Assembly: GCA_024400115.1 (NCBI GenBank)
Contig: JAKSNF010000009.1
Span: 17,779-81,778, forward strand
Reading direction: 5' to 3'
Origin: Paludibacteraceae bacterium
GTDB lineage: Bacteria > Bacteroidota > Bacteroidia > Bacteroidales > Paludibacteraceae
Length of the DNA: 64,000 nucleotides
Part shown: piece after piece, positions 54,724 to 62,395 of the stretch
How positions within the stretch are numbered: the first letter of the stretch is position 1
Layout of the letters: every line of letters begins with the position of its first letter
Position numbers and translations under genes: made by a program
Notes under the pieces: model-generated
What the model was told of the DNA's origin: nothing
Database searches by the model: none
Seen by the model: only the letters and a program-made list of their open reading frames with translations

Positions 54724-56145
54724 ATGCTTTTTAACTCAATTGAGTTTGCCATTTTTCTACCCCTCGTCTTTGCCATCTACTGGCTGCTCAACAAGCACCT
54801 GCGTTGGCAAAACCTCTTTGTCGTCCTTGCCAGTTACGTCTTCTACGGCTGGTGGGATTGGCGATTCCTCATCCTCATCGCTTTCACCTCCTTCTGCTCG
54901 TGGGGCAGCGGACTGCTGATAAACCAATCGCCCAAACCCAAACGCTGGCTCACACTCAATATTGTGGTTAACTTGCTGATACTCGGTGTCTTCAAGTACT
55001 TCAATTTCTTTGTGGGCAGTTTCTGTGACTTATTCGGCATCTCCAACTCCCTCGTCCTCCAAGTCATTCTCCCTGTGGGCATTAGTTTCTACACCTTCCA
55101 AGCTCTATCCTATTCAATAGATGTCTATCGCAAGCGCATTGCTCCCACGCGCGATGTAGTGGCTTTCTTTGCTTATGTGTCCTTCTTCCCACAATTAGTA
55201 GCGGGTCCTATAGAGCGAGCCACGAACTTATTACCTCAGTTTGAGCGTCAACGCACGTTCAATTACGAAGAAGCCGTTGATGGTATGCGTCGTATCCTGT
55301 GGGGTTTATTCAAGAAGATAGTCGTAGCGGATAATTGCGCCACTTATGTAGATCAAGTGTGGAACAACTACGCCAACGAAAGTGGTAGTACCCTTGCCCT
55401 TGCGGCTATTCTCTTTGCTTTCCAGATATACGGTGACTTCTCCGGCTATTCGGACATCGCGATTGGTTCGGCTAAACTCTTTGGAATCCGTTTGAAGGAC
55501 AATTTCCTCACCCCTTATTTCTCGCGTAATGTGGCAGAGTTCTGGAAGCGTTGGCATATCTCGCTCAATACTTGGTTCGTTGATTATGTGTATATACCTT
55601 TAGGCGGAAGTCGAGAGGGGCGATGGAAGACTATTCGTAATACCTTTGTTATTTTCCTTTTGAGTGGTCTTTGGCACGGAGCTAACTGGACTTATGTCAC
55701 GTGGGGTTTGTATCATGCTTTGCTTTTCGTACCGCTTATTCTTTTAGGTCGCACCAAGGCTTATTCGGGTGTTGCCACGTGGAAACAGATACCGCAAATA
55801 CTCCTCACTTTCGCTCTCGTTGTCCTCGGTTGGATCATCTTCCGTGCCCCATCCATCTCCGACGCGTGGGGGTATATTTGTGGAATGTTTCAATGGGGGA
55901 CATTGCGTTCTGTATATCGATTCTTTATCCCATCGGATTTATATATTTGGCCAAAGAATATACTTATCCTAATTTGTATATGCATAGAGTGGTTTGGACG
56001 AAAAAAGCCCCATTGCTTAGCAAATATTGAGAACTTACCTCTTTTGAAGTGTCGATTCTTACGTATTTTACTGTACGCATTAGCGTTTATTAGTATTTTG
56101 TTTTTTAGAGGAGGCTTACATCCTTTTATATATTTCCAATTCTAA
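54724..56145 (+). CDS. MBOAT O-acyltransferase (AlgI-like)
   Basis: 473-residue multi-pass membrane enzyme. It begins MLFNSIEFAIFLPLVFAIYW, has FYGWWDWRFL, the ILPVGISFYTFQALSYSID and FFPQLVAGPIERA segments, QIYGDFSGYSDIAIG, and the catalytic-histidine motif LLSGLWHGANWTYVTWG. These enzymes pass acetyl or other acyl groups across the membrane to polysaccharides or cell-wall polymers. The start at 54724 matches the family N-terminus; earlier in-frame codons are not conserved. Its stop overlaps the start of the SGNH-like gene by 1 nt, so they form a working pair. Confidence 0.92.
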   Translation: MLFNSIEFAIFLPLVFAIYWLLNKHLRWQNLFVVLASYVFYGWWDWRFLILIAFTSFCSWGSGLLINQSPKPKRWLTLNIVVNLLILGVFKYFNFFVGSFCDLFGISNSLVLQVILPVGISFYTFQALSYSIDVYRKRIAPTRDVVAFFAYVSFFPQLVAGPIERATNLLPQFERQRTFNYEEAVDGMRRILWGLFKKIVVADNCATYVDQVWNNYANESGSTLALAAILFAFQIYGDFSGYSDIAIGSAKLFGIRLKDNFLTPYFSRNVAEFWKRWHISLNTWFVDYVYIPLGGSREGRWKTIRNTFVIFLLSGLWHGANWTYVTWGLYHALLFVPLILLGRTKAYSGVATWKQIPQILLTFALVVLGWIIFRAPSISDAWGYICGMFQWGTLRSVYRFFIPSDLYIWPKNILILICICIEWFGRKKPHCLANIENLPLLKCRFLRILLYALAFISILFFRGGLHPFIYFQF

Positions 56146-57050
56146 TGAAGAAGTTTTTGCAAGATATTGCCTTTGGACTCTGCCTTATTATCATAGTATG
56201 GGGGGCTTATGAACTCATATATTCTCGTACAACGAAGTCAAGTTATTCTTACAAATATCAGTATGTGCAAACACATCGTAATGATATAAAGGTTCTTCTT
56301 ATGGGGAACTCACATATGGAGAATGGTGTCAATCCGTATTTAATGGGAGATAGTATCTTTAATTTTGCATCTTCAGGGAGATGGATATATTATGATGATT
56401 TACTTATTCAAGAGTTTGTTCCTCAAATGCAAAACTTGAAAATGATTATCTTAGCATTAGGATATGCTATTCCATTGACAAATTATCATAACCATGAAAT
56501 TAAAGATATGGCTCCTCAATACATATACTTTTATGCAAACCAAATGCATAAATTCTACGATGTTTTTCCTGACAATATTATCCATAGTTCGGCATTATTA
56601 AGTGGAGTAGACATCTTATCTCCATATGTACCGCAATGTGATTCTTTGGGGTACGACCCAAGTCTTGGACAATCAGATGATTGGAAAAATATTCATAATG
56701 TAAAAAAGACTATGATTTCGGATGATAAAAAATTTTCTCAAGATACTCTTGAATGCAAGGAACATATTTTGAATATAGCAAAGATATGTTATCAACACAA
56801 TGTCCAGTTGATTGTTATTACCACACCTTGCAGTAATTATTATCTAGAAAATGTTACAGAAGAAGGCTTAAAAATGACAAGGGATATTATTCAACGAGTT
56901 CAAAAATGTTATCCCATAGAATATAGAAGTTATTTATCGGATTCTGATTTTCGTGCAGATTCTCTATATTTTAATAGTTCCCACCTAAATTCGATAGGAA
57001 CAGATCTTTTCTCTCTTAAATTAGCAAGAGACATTGGCTTAATTAAATAG
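56145..57050 (+). CDS. SGNH/GDSL-like partner of the MBOAT transferase
   Basis: 301 residues with one N-terminal membrane anchor (IAFGLCLIIIVWGAYELIY) and an extracytoplasmic domain. LLMGNSHMENGV resembles block I of SGNH-like AlgJ/AlgX/DltD proteins and DSLYFNSSHLNSIG has the D..H arrangement of block V. It probably completes acyl transfer to the exported polymer. Codon use is AT-richer than its neighbours, which hints at transfer or weak selection. No further surface-polymer genes lie alongside. Confidence 0.7.
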   Translation: MKKFLQDIAFGLCLIIIVWGAYELIYSRTTKSSYSYKYQYVQTHRNDIKVLLMGNSHMENGVNPYLMGDSIFNFASSGRWIYYDDLLIQEFVPQMQNLKMIILALGYAIPLTNYHNHEIKDMAPQYIYFYANQMHKFYDVFPDNIIHSSALLSGVDILSPYVPQCDSLGYDPSLGQSDDWKNIHNVKKTMISDDKKFSQDTLECKEHILNIAKICYQHNVQLIVITTPCSNYYLENVTEEGLKMTRDIIQRVQKCYPIEYRSYLSDSDFRADSLYFNSSHLNSIGTDLFSLKLARDIGLIK

Positions 57051-57447
57051 TTTTCTATATTTTTTGTCCCTTTTTCTCCCGCATTGAATGCGGGTCTAGT
57101 TTGTCTATTAGGCGCAGCCGTCTCTAGTTTGTCTATTAGGCGCTTGCGCCGTCCTCTAACCTTTAACCCTCCCCTTCAGGGGGTTAGGGGGCTCCTTTCC
57201 CCTCCTTTCTCCCTGCTTTCAGCACTTACTATCTACTCGGTATCTGCTCGGTAACTGCTCGGTTTCTGCTCGGTTACTGTAGCAGTCTTCACTATGTCAC
57301 TACACTATCATCTCCGCGTGATTACCGCCTGATTTGGGTGTGATTACCGCGTCCGTCAGGGAGGGTGCAAGGCACGTGCCCTATCTCGTTTCCTTGTTGC
57401 AGTGTCTTTGTGCTGAGATTTTCTAATCTCAGCCTCTAATACATGTC

Positions 57448-57472
57448 CCTTCTCGGCAAAAGTCTTTTGCCG
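57448..57472. repeat. Dispersed hairpin repeat, copy 2 (inverted)
   Basis: Exact reverse complement of 20430-20454, including the flanking CCTTCT. Confidence 0.88.
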
Positions 57473-58003
57473 ATTTTGTTGTGGCGGTTTGGCGGTTTGG
57501 CAGTTTCACGGACAAACGAAATCTGTCCGCGAAAATTCGTGGCAAAAATGTAACTTGCTGAAATACAACAATATATTTGCTTGACAATAAAACAATGAAC
57601 TCATGAAAAGTCGGGAACTTCACGACTTTTCACTACTTTTCATCGTTATAAAATTCCCGAAAATTCCCGACCTATTACAACTCTCTGCCTGCACTGCCTC
57701 TACCGTCTCTGTTCCCGTAGCACCCCCGTAGCATAATAGGCCCTGCGGGGGCTGGCATCTCCCCCTATCCTACCGTGACGTATCGGTGACATATCGGTCT
57801 TCTACCTATACCGCAGTACCGATGGCACACTGATGGCAGGGTTCTGGCTACACGCCTGAGGCGAACACCCCTGAGGCGAAAGCGGCAGCGGAGAGGGTAT
57901 GCGCAAAGTACGGAAATTTACACCACTTTACACCACAATGTTAAAAACTCTCATATACAACTGTATTTCAACTAATTACAAGACATAAATTATGTTAATA
58001 ACT

Positions 58004-58012
58004 TGTGGATAA
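58004..58012. promoter_or_regulatory. Perfect DnaA-box sequence upstream of mraZ
   Basis: TGTGGATAA, the reverse complement of TTATCCACA. Only one perfect box was seen here, so this is not an origin; it may link dcw transcription to DnaA, or be chance. Confidence 0.4.
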
Positions 58013-58030
58013 GTCAAAATAAAAATAAAA

Positions 58031-58050
58031 GTGGTGAAAAGTGGGGAAAA
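58031..58050 (+). promoter_or_regulatory. Candidate MraZ operator
   Basis: Two 10-bp direct repeats GTGGTGAAAA and GTGGGGAAAA immediately upstream of the mraZ -33 box. MraZ is known in other bacteria to repress its own operon by binding TGGGN repeats spaced by 5 nt; the period and TGG core match. Confidence 0.6.
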
Positions 58051-58051
58051 A

Positions 58052-58083
58052 CTTGCGTATGTGAGAAAAAAGCAGTAATTTTG
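58052..58083 (+). promoter_or_regulatory. mraZ/dcw promoter
   Basis: CTTG (58052-58055), 20 nt including CGTATGTGAGA, TAATTTTG (58076-58083), 28 nt before the mraZ ATG. Confidence 0.8.
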
Positions 58084-58111
58084 CAGTCGCAATTGATAAA
58101 AAATACTCCGT

Positions 58112-58555
58112 ATGAATACTTTTTTAGGCAACACAGACGTTAAGTTAGACGACAAAGGGCGCATCTTTATTCCCGCTAACTACCGTAAGATATTGACCCA
58201 GATGGAGTCAAAACGAATCATCGTTCGTCGTGACACGGACAATGAGTGCCTCATTTTCTATCCCGAACCCACGTGGAACAACAAGGTGGCAGCTCTGCGT
58301 GACGCCCTCGACGAGTGGAATCCGGACGATCAGTTGATTCTTATGCAGTTCATGGCAGAGGCGGAGATATTAGAGATGGATGGGCAAGGACGTGTACTAC
58401 TGAGTAGGAAGATTCTGCCAACGGAGAGTAATGCGCTGCTCTTTGTGGGAATGCTTGACCGGTTTGCTTTGTGGAACCCCAAGAACTTCGAGGAGAAGAA
58501 ACTGAGTCAAGTTGAATTGGCGACGAATATCCGCAAACGAATGACGGGGAGGTAG
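58112..58555 (+). CDS. mraZ: Transcriptional regulator MraZ
   Basis: 147 residues, two AbrB-like SpoVT half-domains: FLGNTDVKLDDKGRIFIPANYRK and AEILEMDGQGRVLLSRK. It binds direct repeats before its own gene and represses the division and wall cluster. A candidate operator lies just upstream of its promoter. The 600-bp gap that follows, before rsmH, is unusual, since mraZ and rsmH are normally close together. Confidence 0.95.
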   Translation: MNTFLGNTDVKLDDKGRIFIPANYRKILTQMESKRIIVRRDTDNECLIFYPEPTWNNKVAALRDALDEWNPDDQLILMQFMAEAEILEMDGQGRVLLSRKILPTESNALLFVGMLDRFALWNPKNFEEKKLSQVELATNIRKRMTGR

Positions 58556-59164
58556 GTGTCTCCCACAGATTTAGACAGATTAACTACGGATTTTGGGTCT
58601 CCCGCTCGCGGACAGTGGTCCGCTAGTTATTGTATCTCCCGCAGATTTAGACAGATTATCTACGGATTTTGGGTAAAGATTTTTTATATTCAAACCTAAT
58701 ATCCTACGCCAAAATCTAACTAAAAATCGACTCCAAATCGGATAAGCACCACCTTTTTATTAGATTTCGCTTCGCTCAGAAATCTAATAAAAATCTAATA
58801 GAAAATCGTAACTAAAAATCACTAACGACTATCTGCGTAATAGGCTACAGGCGACGGGCGACAGGCTACTGGCTACTGGCGACAGGTTACAGGTGCAGAC
58901 GAAACATATATTATCTGCGTAATTAAGGAGGGCATGCCGAAATACCCCTGTCTTTGCAGAGCAATGACATCGTATGAGGCTTGACCGACGGGCAAAGGGC
59001 GTGTGAAACCGCCCGGAATAAAAAAGGGAGGCTTATAGCCATGGCAGCAAATATAGCGTAATAAGCCGCAAAGCGGCTGAGCGGGAGAGAAGAAAAATCT
59101 GTAAAATCTGCGGAATCTGCGAGAGATAAAAAAAATAAACAGTACTATTGAAAGTAAAAACGTG
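58556..59164. other. 600-bp repeat-filled gap between mraZ and rsmH
   Basis: Two direct copies of a 40-bp block (58559-58598, 58635-58674), a CCCGCTCGCGGACAGTGGTC block shared with 63836-63868, a 7-bp GACAGGC/GGCTACT tract (58841-58892), and a composite element (58980-59088) that recurs inverted after murE. No gene seen. Confidence 0.75.
58980..59088 (+). repeat. Composite intergenic element, left copy
   Basis: Ordered blocks: GACGGGCAAAG..GTGTG, then AGCCATGGCAGCAAAT, then GCGTAATA, a small hairpin (GCCGC-AAA-GCGGC), and GAGCGGGAGA. The same order appears on the opposite strand at 63877-63988. Confidence 0.75.
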
Positions 59165-60169
59165 ATGAATGAGTATCACATACCGGCAATGCTCCAAGAG
59201 ACGATAGATGGACTGAAGATACAGCCCAACGGAGTGTATGTGGATGTCACCTTCGGTGGAGGGGGACACTCTGCTGCCATCCTTGACAAATTGCAGAAGA
59301 AGAAACAAGAAACGAGAAACGAGAAACAAGAAACAAGAAACGAGGAACAAGAAACAGGAAAACTTTTTTCGTTTGATCAAGATATAGAGGCGTTCGAGAA
59401 TGCTAAAATCAACCGACCTCAGGTGGTCAATAATCCGCAATGGCAGTTTGTGCATAGCAATTTCCGCTACTTGCGCAATTTCATGGACTATTACAAGGTG
59501 AATGCTATTGACGGTCTGATTGCTGACCTGGGGGTTAGTTTTCACCACTTTGACACTGCCGAACGCGGGTTTAGTTTTCGCTTTGAGGGTCCGCTGGACA
59601 TGCGCATGAACCAAGCCGGAGGACTAACGGCAGCGGATATAATCAATACCTACAGCGAGGAGCAGTTAGCTAATATATTCTACCTATACGGAGAACTCAA
59701 AAACGGCAAACAGTTGGCAAGGAAGATAAAAGAGGCGACAGGCAACAGGCGACAGGCAACAGGCGACAAAATACAACGGATTGAGGAGTTGGTGCAAGTG
59801 CTGATTGGGAAGAAGGCAGAGGAGGCGAATCCGATGGAGAAGAAAATGCTGACACTCGCTTTTCAAGCATTGCGAATAGAAGTGAACGACGAGTTAGGTG
59901 CCTTGCGCGAGATGCTCTGTGCGGCACGTGACCTACTCGCCCCCGGAGGGCGCATAGCGATCCTGACGTATCACTCGTTAGAAGATAGGATAGTGAAGAA
60001 CTTCCTTCGCTCGGGTAACCTCGAGGGGGAGATAAAGAAAGACTTTTACGGGAATATACTGACGCCGTTTACTATTATCGAGAAAGGGCTTACCGCTTCC
60101 CAAGAGGAGGTGGATAACAACCCCAGAAGCCGATCAGCGAAGCTCCGCGTAGCAGAGAAGAGAGTTTAG
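59165..60169 (+). CDS. rsmH: 16S rRNA (cytosine(1402)-N4)-methyltransferase RsmH with two repeat-derived inserts
   Basis: Methylates C1402 of 16S rRNA using SAM. It starts MNEYHIPAMLQETIDGL, has the SAM motif YVDVTFGGGGHSAAIL, DLGVSFHHFDTAERGFSF, GPLDMRMNQ, the FQALRIEVNDELGAL segment and the LAPGGRIAILTYHSLEDRIVK motif. Residues about 45-66 (QETRNEKQETRNEEQETG) are encoded by a 7-bp GAAACAA tract between the first two SAM-fold strands, and about 190-201 (ATGNRRQATGDK) by a GACAGGC tract. The stop codon lies in an AGAGTTT tract. Core motifs are intact. Confidence 0.95.
   Translation: MNEYHIPAMLQETIDGLKIQPNGVYVDVTFGGGGHSAAILDKLQKKKQETRNEKQETRNEEQETGKLFSFDQDIEAFENAKINRPQVVNNPQWQFVHSNFRYLRNFMDYYKVNAIDGLIADLGVSFHHFDTAERGFSFRFEGPLDMRMNQAGGLTAADIINTYSEEQLANIFYLYGELKNGKQLARKIKEATGNRRQATGDKIQRIEELVQVLIGKKAEEANPMEKKMLTLAFQALRIEVNDELGALREMLCAARDLLAPGGRIAILTYHSLEDRIVKNFLRSGNLEGEIKKDFYGNILTPFTIIEKGLTASQEEVDNNPRSRSAKLRVAEKRV
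59297..59361 (+). repeat. 7-bp tandem tract (GAAACAA/GAAACGA) in rsmH
   Basis: About eight degenerate units, read as three QETRNE-like peptide repeats. The same unit fills the spacer upstream of ftsL (60197-60232). Confidence 0.93.
59733..59768 (+). repeat. 7-bp tandem tract (GGCGACA/GGCAACA) in rsmH
   Basis: Five alternating units, coding ATGNRRQATGD. Related tracts occur at 25949-25980, 28172-28220 and 58841-58892. Confidence 0.92.
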
Positions 60170-60232
60170 AGTGGAGAGTTTAGAGTTTAGAGATAAAAGA
60201 AACAAGAAACAAGAAACGAGAAACGAGAAAAA
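60162..60232 (+). repeat. Two different 7-bp tracts back to back between rsmH and ftsL
   Basis: AGAGTTT-type units (60162-60193) supply the rsmH stop; GAAACAA-type units (60197-60232) run to 2 nt before the ftsL ATG and may also act as its A/G-rich leader. Confidence 0.9.
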
Positions 60233-60233
60233 T

Positions 60234-60551
60234 ATGGATGTAAAGAAGATACAGTCGTGGTTGAGCGGAGAGAAGTTGCGCTCGGAAGCCTTTCGCAAGC
60301 AGTATAAACTAATTGCACTTATTGCTGCGTTGTTATTCATATATATTCTTGCGGGTTATAACTCCATGAAACAGCAACGCCATCTCAGTGACCTTAAACG
60401 TGAGGTCAAAATAGCGAAATACGAATACCTCACTATCTCCGCTGAATTGGCAGAAAAGACACGGCAGAGTAAGATACATGACCTATTACAAAGCCAGTCC
60501 AGCAAACTACAAGAGAACCGCAAACCCATCATTCAAATAAGAAAACACTAA
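60234..60551 (+). CDS. ftsL: FtsL-like division protein
   Basis: 105 residues: short basic cytosolic part, one membrane helix (LIALIAALLFIYILAGY) and a periplasmic coiled coil (KQQRHLSDLKREVKIAKYEY onward), the FtsL plan. Identified by position between rsmH and ftsI, as sequence conservation is weak. The ATG at 60234 is preferred, since earlier codons are the tandem tract. The stop overlaps ftsI by 1 nt. Confidence 0.85.
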   Translation: MDVKKIQSWLSGEKLRSEAFRKQYKLIALIAALLFIYILAGYNSMKQQRHLSDLKREVKIAKYEYLTISAELAEKTRQSKIHDLLQSQSSKLQENRKPIIQIRKH

Positions 60552-62395
60552 TGAGCGATAAAGAACGAAATACAATCCTGCGCTTTGCTATTATCTTTCT
60601 ACTCATAACGGCAGGTTTCTTTGTGGTTATTGTTAAGATAGCCATGATTCAATATGTAGAGCGAGACACGTGGATCAAAGTGGCTAAGAATCAAGTCAAA
60701 AACGACCAAGTCGTTCCTGCTACTCGTGGGAATATATTAGACTGTCATAATTTACTCCTTGCCAGCAGTGTGCCACAATATTATATTAACATGGACACGC
60801 GCGTGGAGGCTCTGCACTTAGGCGGTGATACAGCTTTCAATAATAATGTCAATCAACTCGCCCAAGACCTTAGCCGTATCATTGGAGATAAGTCCGCTTC
60901 CGAGTATCGCGAAAAACTCCTTAACTCCTTTAGGCATAAGAACGAGAAAGGCTGGTCGGGTATGTCCGCACGCCTAAGTAATAAGCGAATCAATTTTATT
61001 CAAAAGAAGCAATTAGAGCAACTGCCCTTCATTAAACGAGGCAAATATAAATCAGGTATCACCTTCTACGAGATACATCGCCGTGTCAAGCCTTATGGCG
61101 AATTAGCCTCCCGAACGATCGGTAGTATCTACGGCGAAAGCGGAGAAGGTAATGCCGGTTTAGAGAAACGCTTCGAGAAAGAACTACGGGGCGTTGACGG
61201 ACTAAGCAAGCGCCAAAAGGTCAGCGGACGCTTCGAGGATGTGATTATCAAAGAACCCGAAGACGGAGTGGATATTCTCACCACACTCGATGTGAACCTA
61301 CTCGACATTGCCACCGATGCCCTCCGTGACCAGCTGGTCAAAGAGTCCAGCGACTGGGGTTGTTGTATTCTGATGGAAACACGAACAGGTAAGGTTCGCG
61401 CCATGGTTAATCTTGACCGCACTTCCGATGGTAATTATATAGAGATGGCTAATCACGCCGTTCAACGTGTCGAACCGGGTAGTACGTTCAAGACGATTGC
61501 TCTCGTAGCCGCTATGGACGACGGTTTGATAGGCTTATACGACACCGTTCGTGTGCATAAAGACGGTTGGCGGTACTTCTCTTCTCGCCACACGGACTCG
61601 CACCCTAAAGATACTATCTATACAACCCGTAGCGCACTCGCTGTGTCCTCTAATATAGCCTTAGCCAAGATTATAACCAAGGCGTACAAGGGAAGTGCCA
61701 AACGTTTTGTCCACAAACTTGAACAAATGGGTCTCAAAGACTCTCTATACTGCGAGATTCCGGGTTTTGAACCTGCACGAATAGATGTCCCTAACGACAC
61801 GGTGACTATCTCGAAGATGAGTTATGGTTATTCCGTCGAACTCAGTCCCTTACAAATCATCACTTTCTATAATGCCATTGCTAATGACGGTAAGATGATT
61901 CGTCCCTATTTAGTCAGCGAACTCCAACAAAACGGAGAAACGGTAAAGAAGTTTGGCACCGAGGTAATCAAGAACCGTATTTGCAACGACGAGACGCTAC
62001 AGAACATCCGTCTTTGCTTGCACGATGTGGTGTGGGATAACCATTTAGGTACTGCTTCCGTAAGAACATGGGGCGGTCGTGTGGTGGACTATAAGGCACA
62101 GAGTGAACTCGTTCACATTGCCGGCAAGACAGGAACAGCCCAGCTTTTCATGAACGGCCGCTATTCAGGACGTAATCACCGCATGACGTTTGTTGGTTAC
62201 TTCCCCGAGGAAGACCCGCAATACACTTGCATATGTATGATTGAGAACCCCAAGAACGTAGGTCTCTACGATGCCGGTTATGACTGCGGAAACGTGGTAA
62301 GAACAATAGCCGAAAAGACCATCGCGTATTCCGACTTTTACACCTTCGAGGGAGATAGTTTAGTACTCAAATTAAAAGACAATGATATTAAGTAA
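60551..62395 (+). CDS. ftsI: Division transpeptidase FtsI (PBP3-type)
   Basis: Cross-links septal peptidoglycan. 614 residues: N-terminal membrane helix (FAIIFLLITAGFFVVIVKIAM), RGNILD of the pedestal, and the catalytic motifs SxxK in EPGSTFKTIAL, SxN in AVSSNIALAKI and KTG in AGKTGTAQL. It ends soon after the transpeptidase domain (FEGDSLVLKLKDND); no PASTA domain was seen, although many Bacteroidota homologues are about 90-100 residues longer with one. Overlaps murE by 14 nt. Confidence 0.94.
   Translation: MSDKERNTILRFAIIFLLITAGFFVVIVKIAMIQYVERDTWIKVAKNQVKNDQVVPATRGNILDCHNLLLASSVPQYYINMDTRVEALHLGGDTAFNNNVNQLAQDLSRIIGDKSASEYREKLLNSFRHKNEKGWSGMSARLSNKRINFIQKKQLEQLPFIKRGKYKSGITFYEIHRRVKPYGELASRTIGSIYGESGEGNAGLEKRFEKELRGVDGLSKRQKVSGRFEDVIIKEPEDGVDILTTLDVNLLDIATDALRDQLVKESSDWGCCILMETRTGKVRAMVNLDRTSDGNYIEMANHAVQRVEPGSTFKTIALVAAMDDGLIGLYDTVRVHKDGWRYFSSRHTDSHPKDTIYTTRSALAVSSNIALAKIITKAYKGSAKRFVHKLEQMGLKDSLYCEIPGFEPARIDVPNDTVTISKMSYGYSVELSPLQIITFYNAIANDGKMIRPYLVSELQQNGETVKKFGTEVIKNRICNDETLQNIRLCLHDVVWDNHLGTASVRTWGGRVVDYKAQSELVHIAGKTGTAQLFMNGRYSGRNHRMTFVGYFPEEDPQYTCICMIENPKNVGLYDAGYDCGNVVRTIAEKTIAYSDFYTFEGDSLVLKLKDNDIK

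Larger units (their letters stand above)
57051..58051. other. 1-kb intergenic region dense in short repeats, no gene seen
   Basis: Contains a CCCGCATT/AATGCGGG hairpin (57078-57094), two copies of a 21-bp block at 57095 and 57123, each followed by a different GC hairpin, four 11-bp CTCGGTWWCTG units (57236-57279), the inverted copy of a dispersed hairpin (57448-57472), three GGCGGTTT units (57484-57507), paired TTTACACCAC units near 57910-57930, and a DnaA box (58004-58012). No tRNA or credible coding region. Confidence 0.7.

Noticed and set aside
57078..57094. Intrinsic terminator after the SGNH-like gene
   Set aside because: The CCCGCATT/AATGCGGG stem is good but no T-run follows it on the plus strand.
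58004..58012. Replication origin near mraZ
   Set aside because: Only one perfect DnaA box was found, with no box cluster, dnaA/dnaN genes or clear unwinding region.
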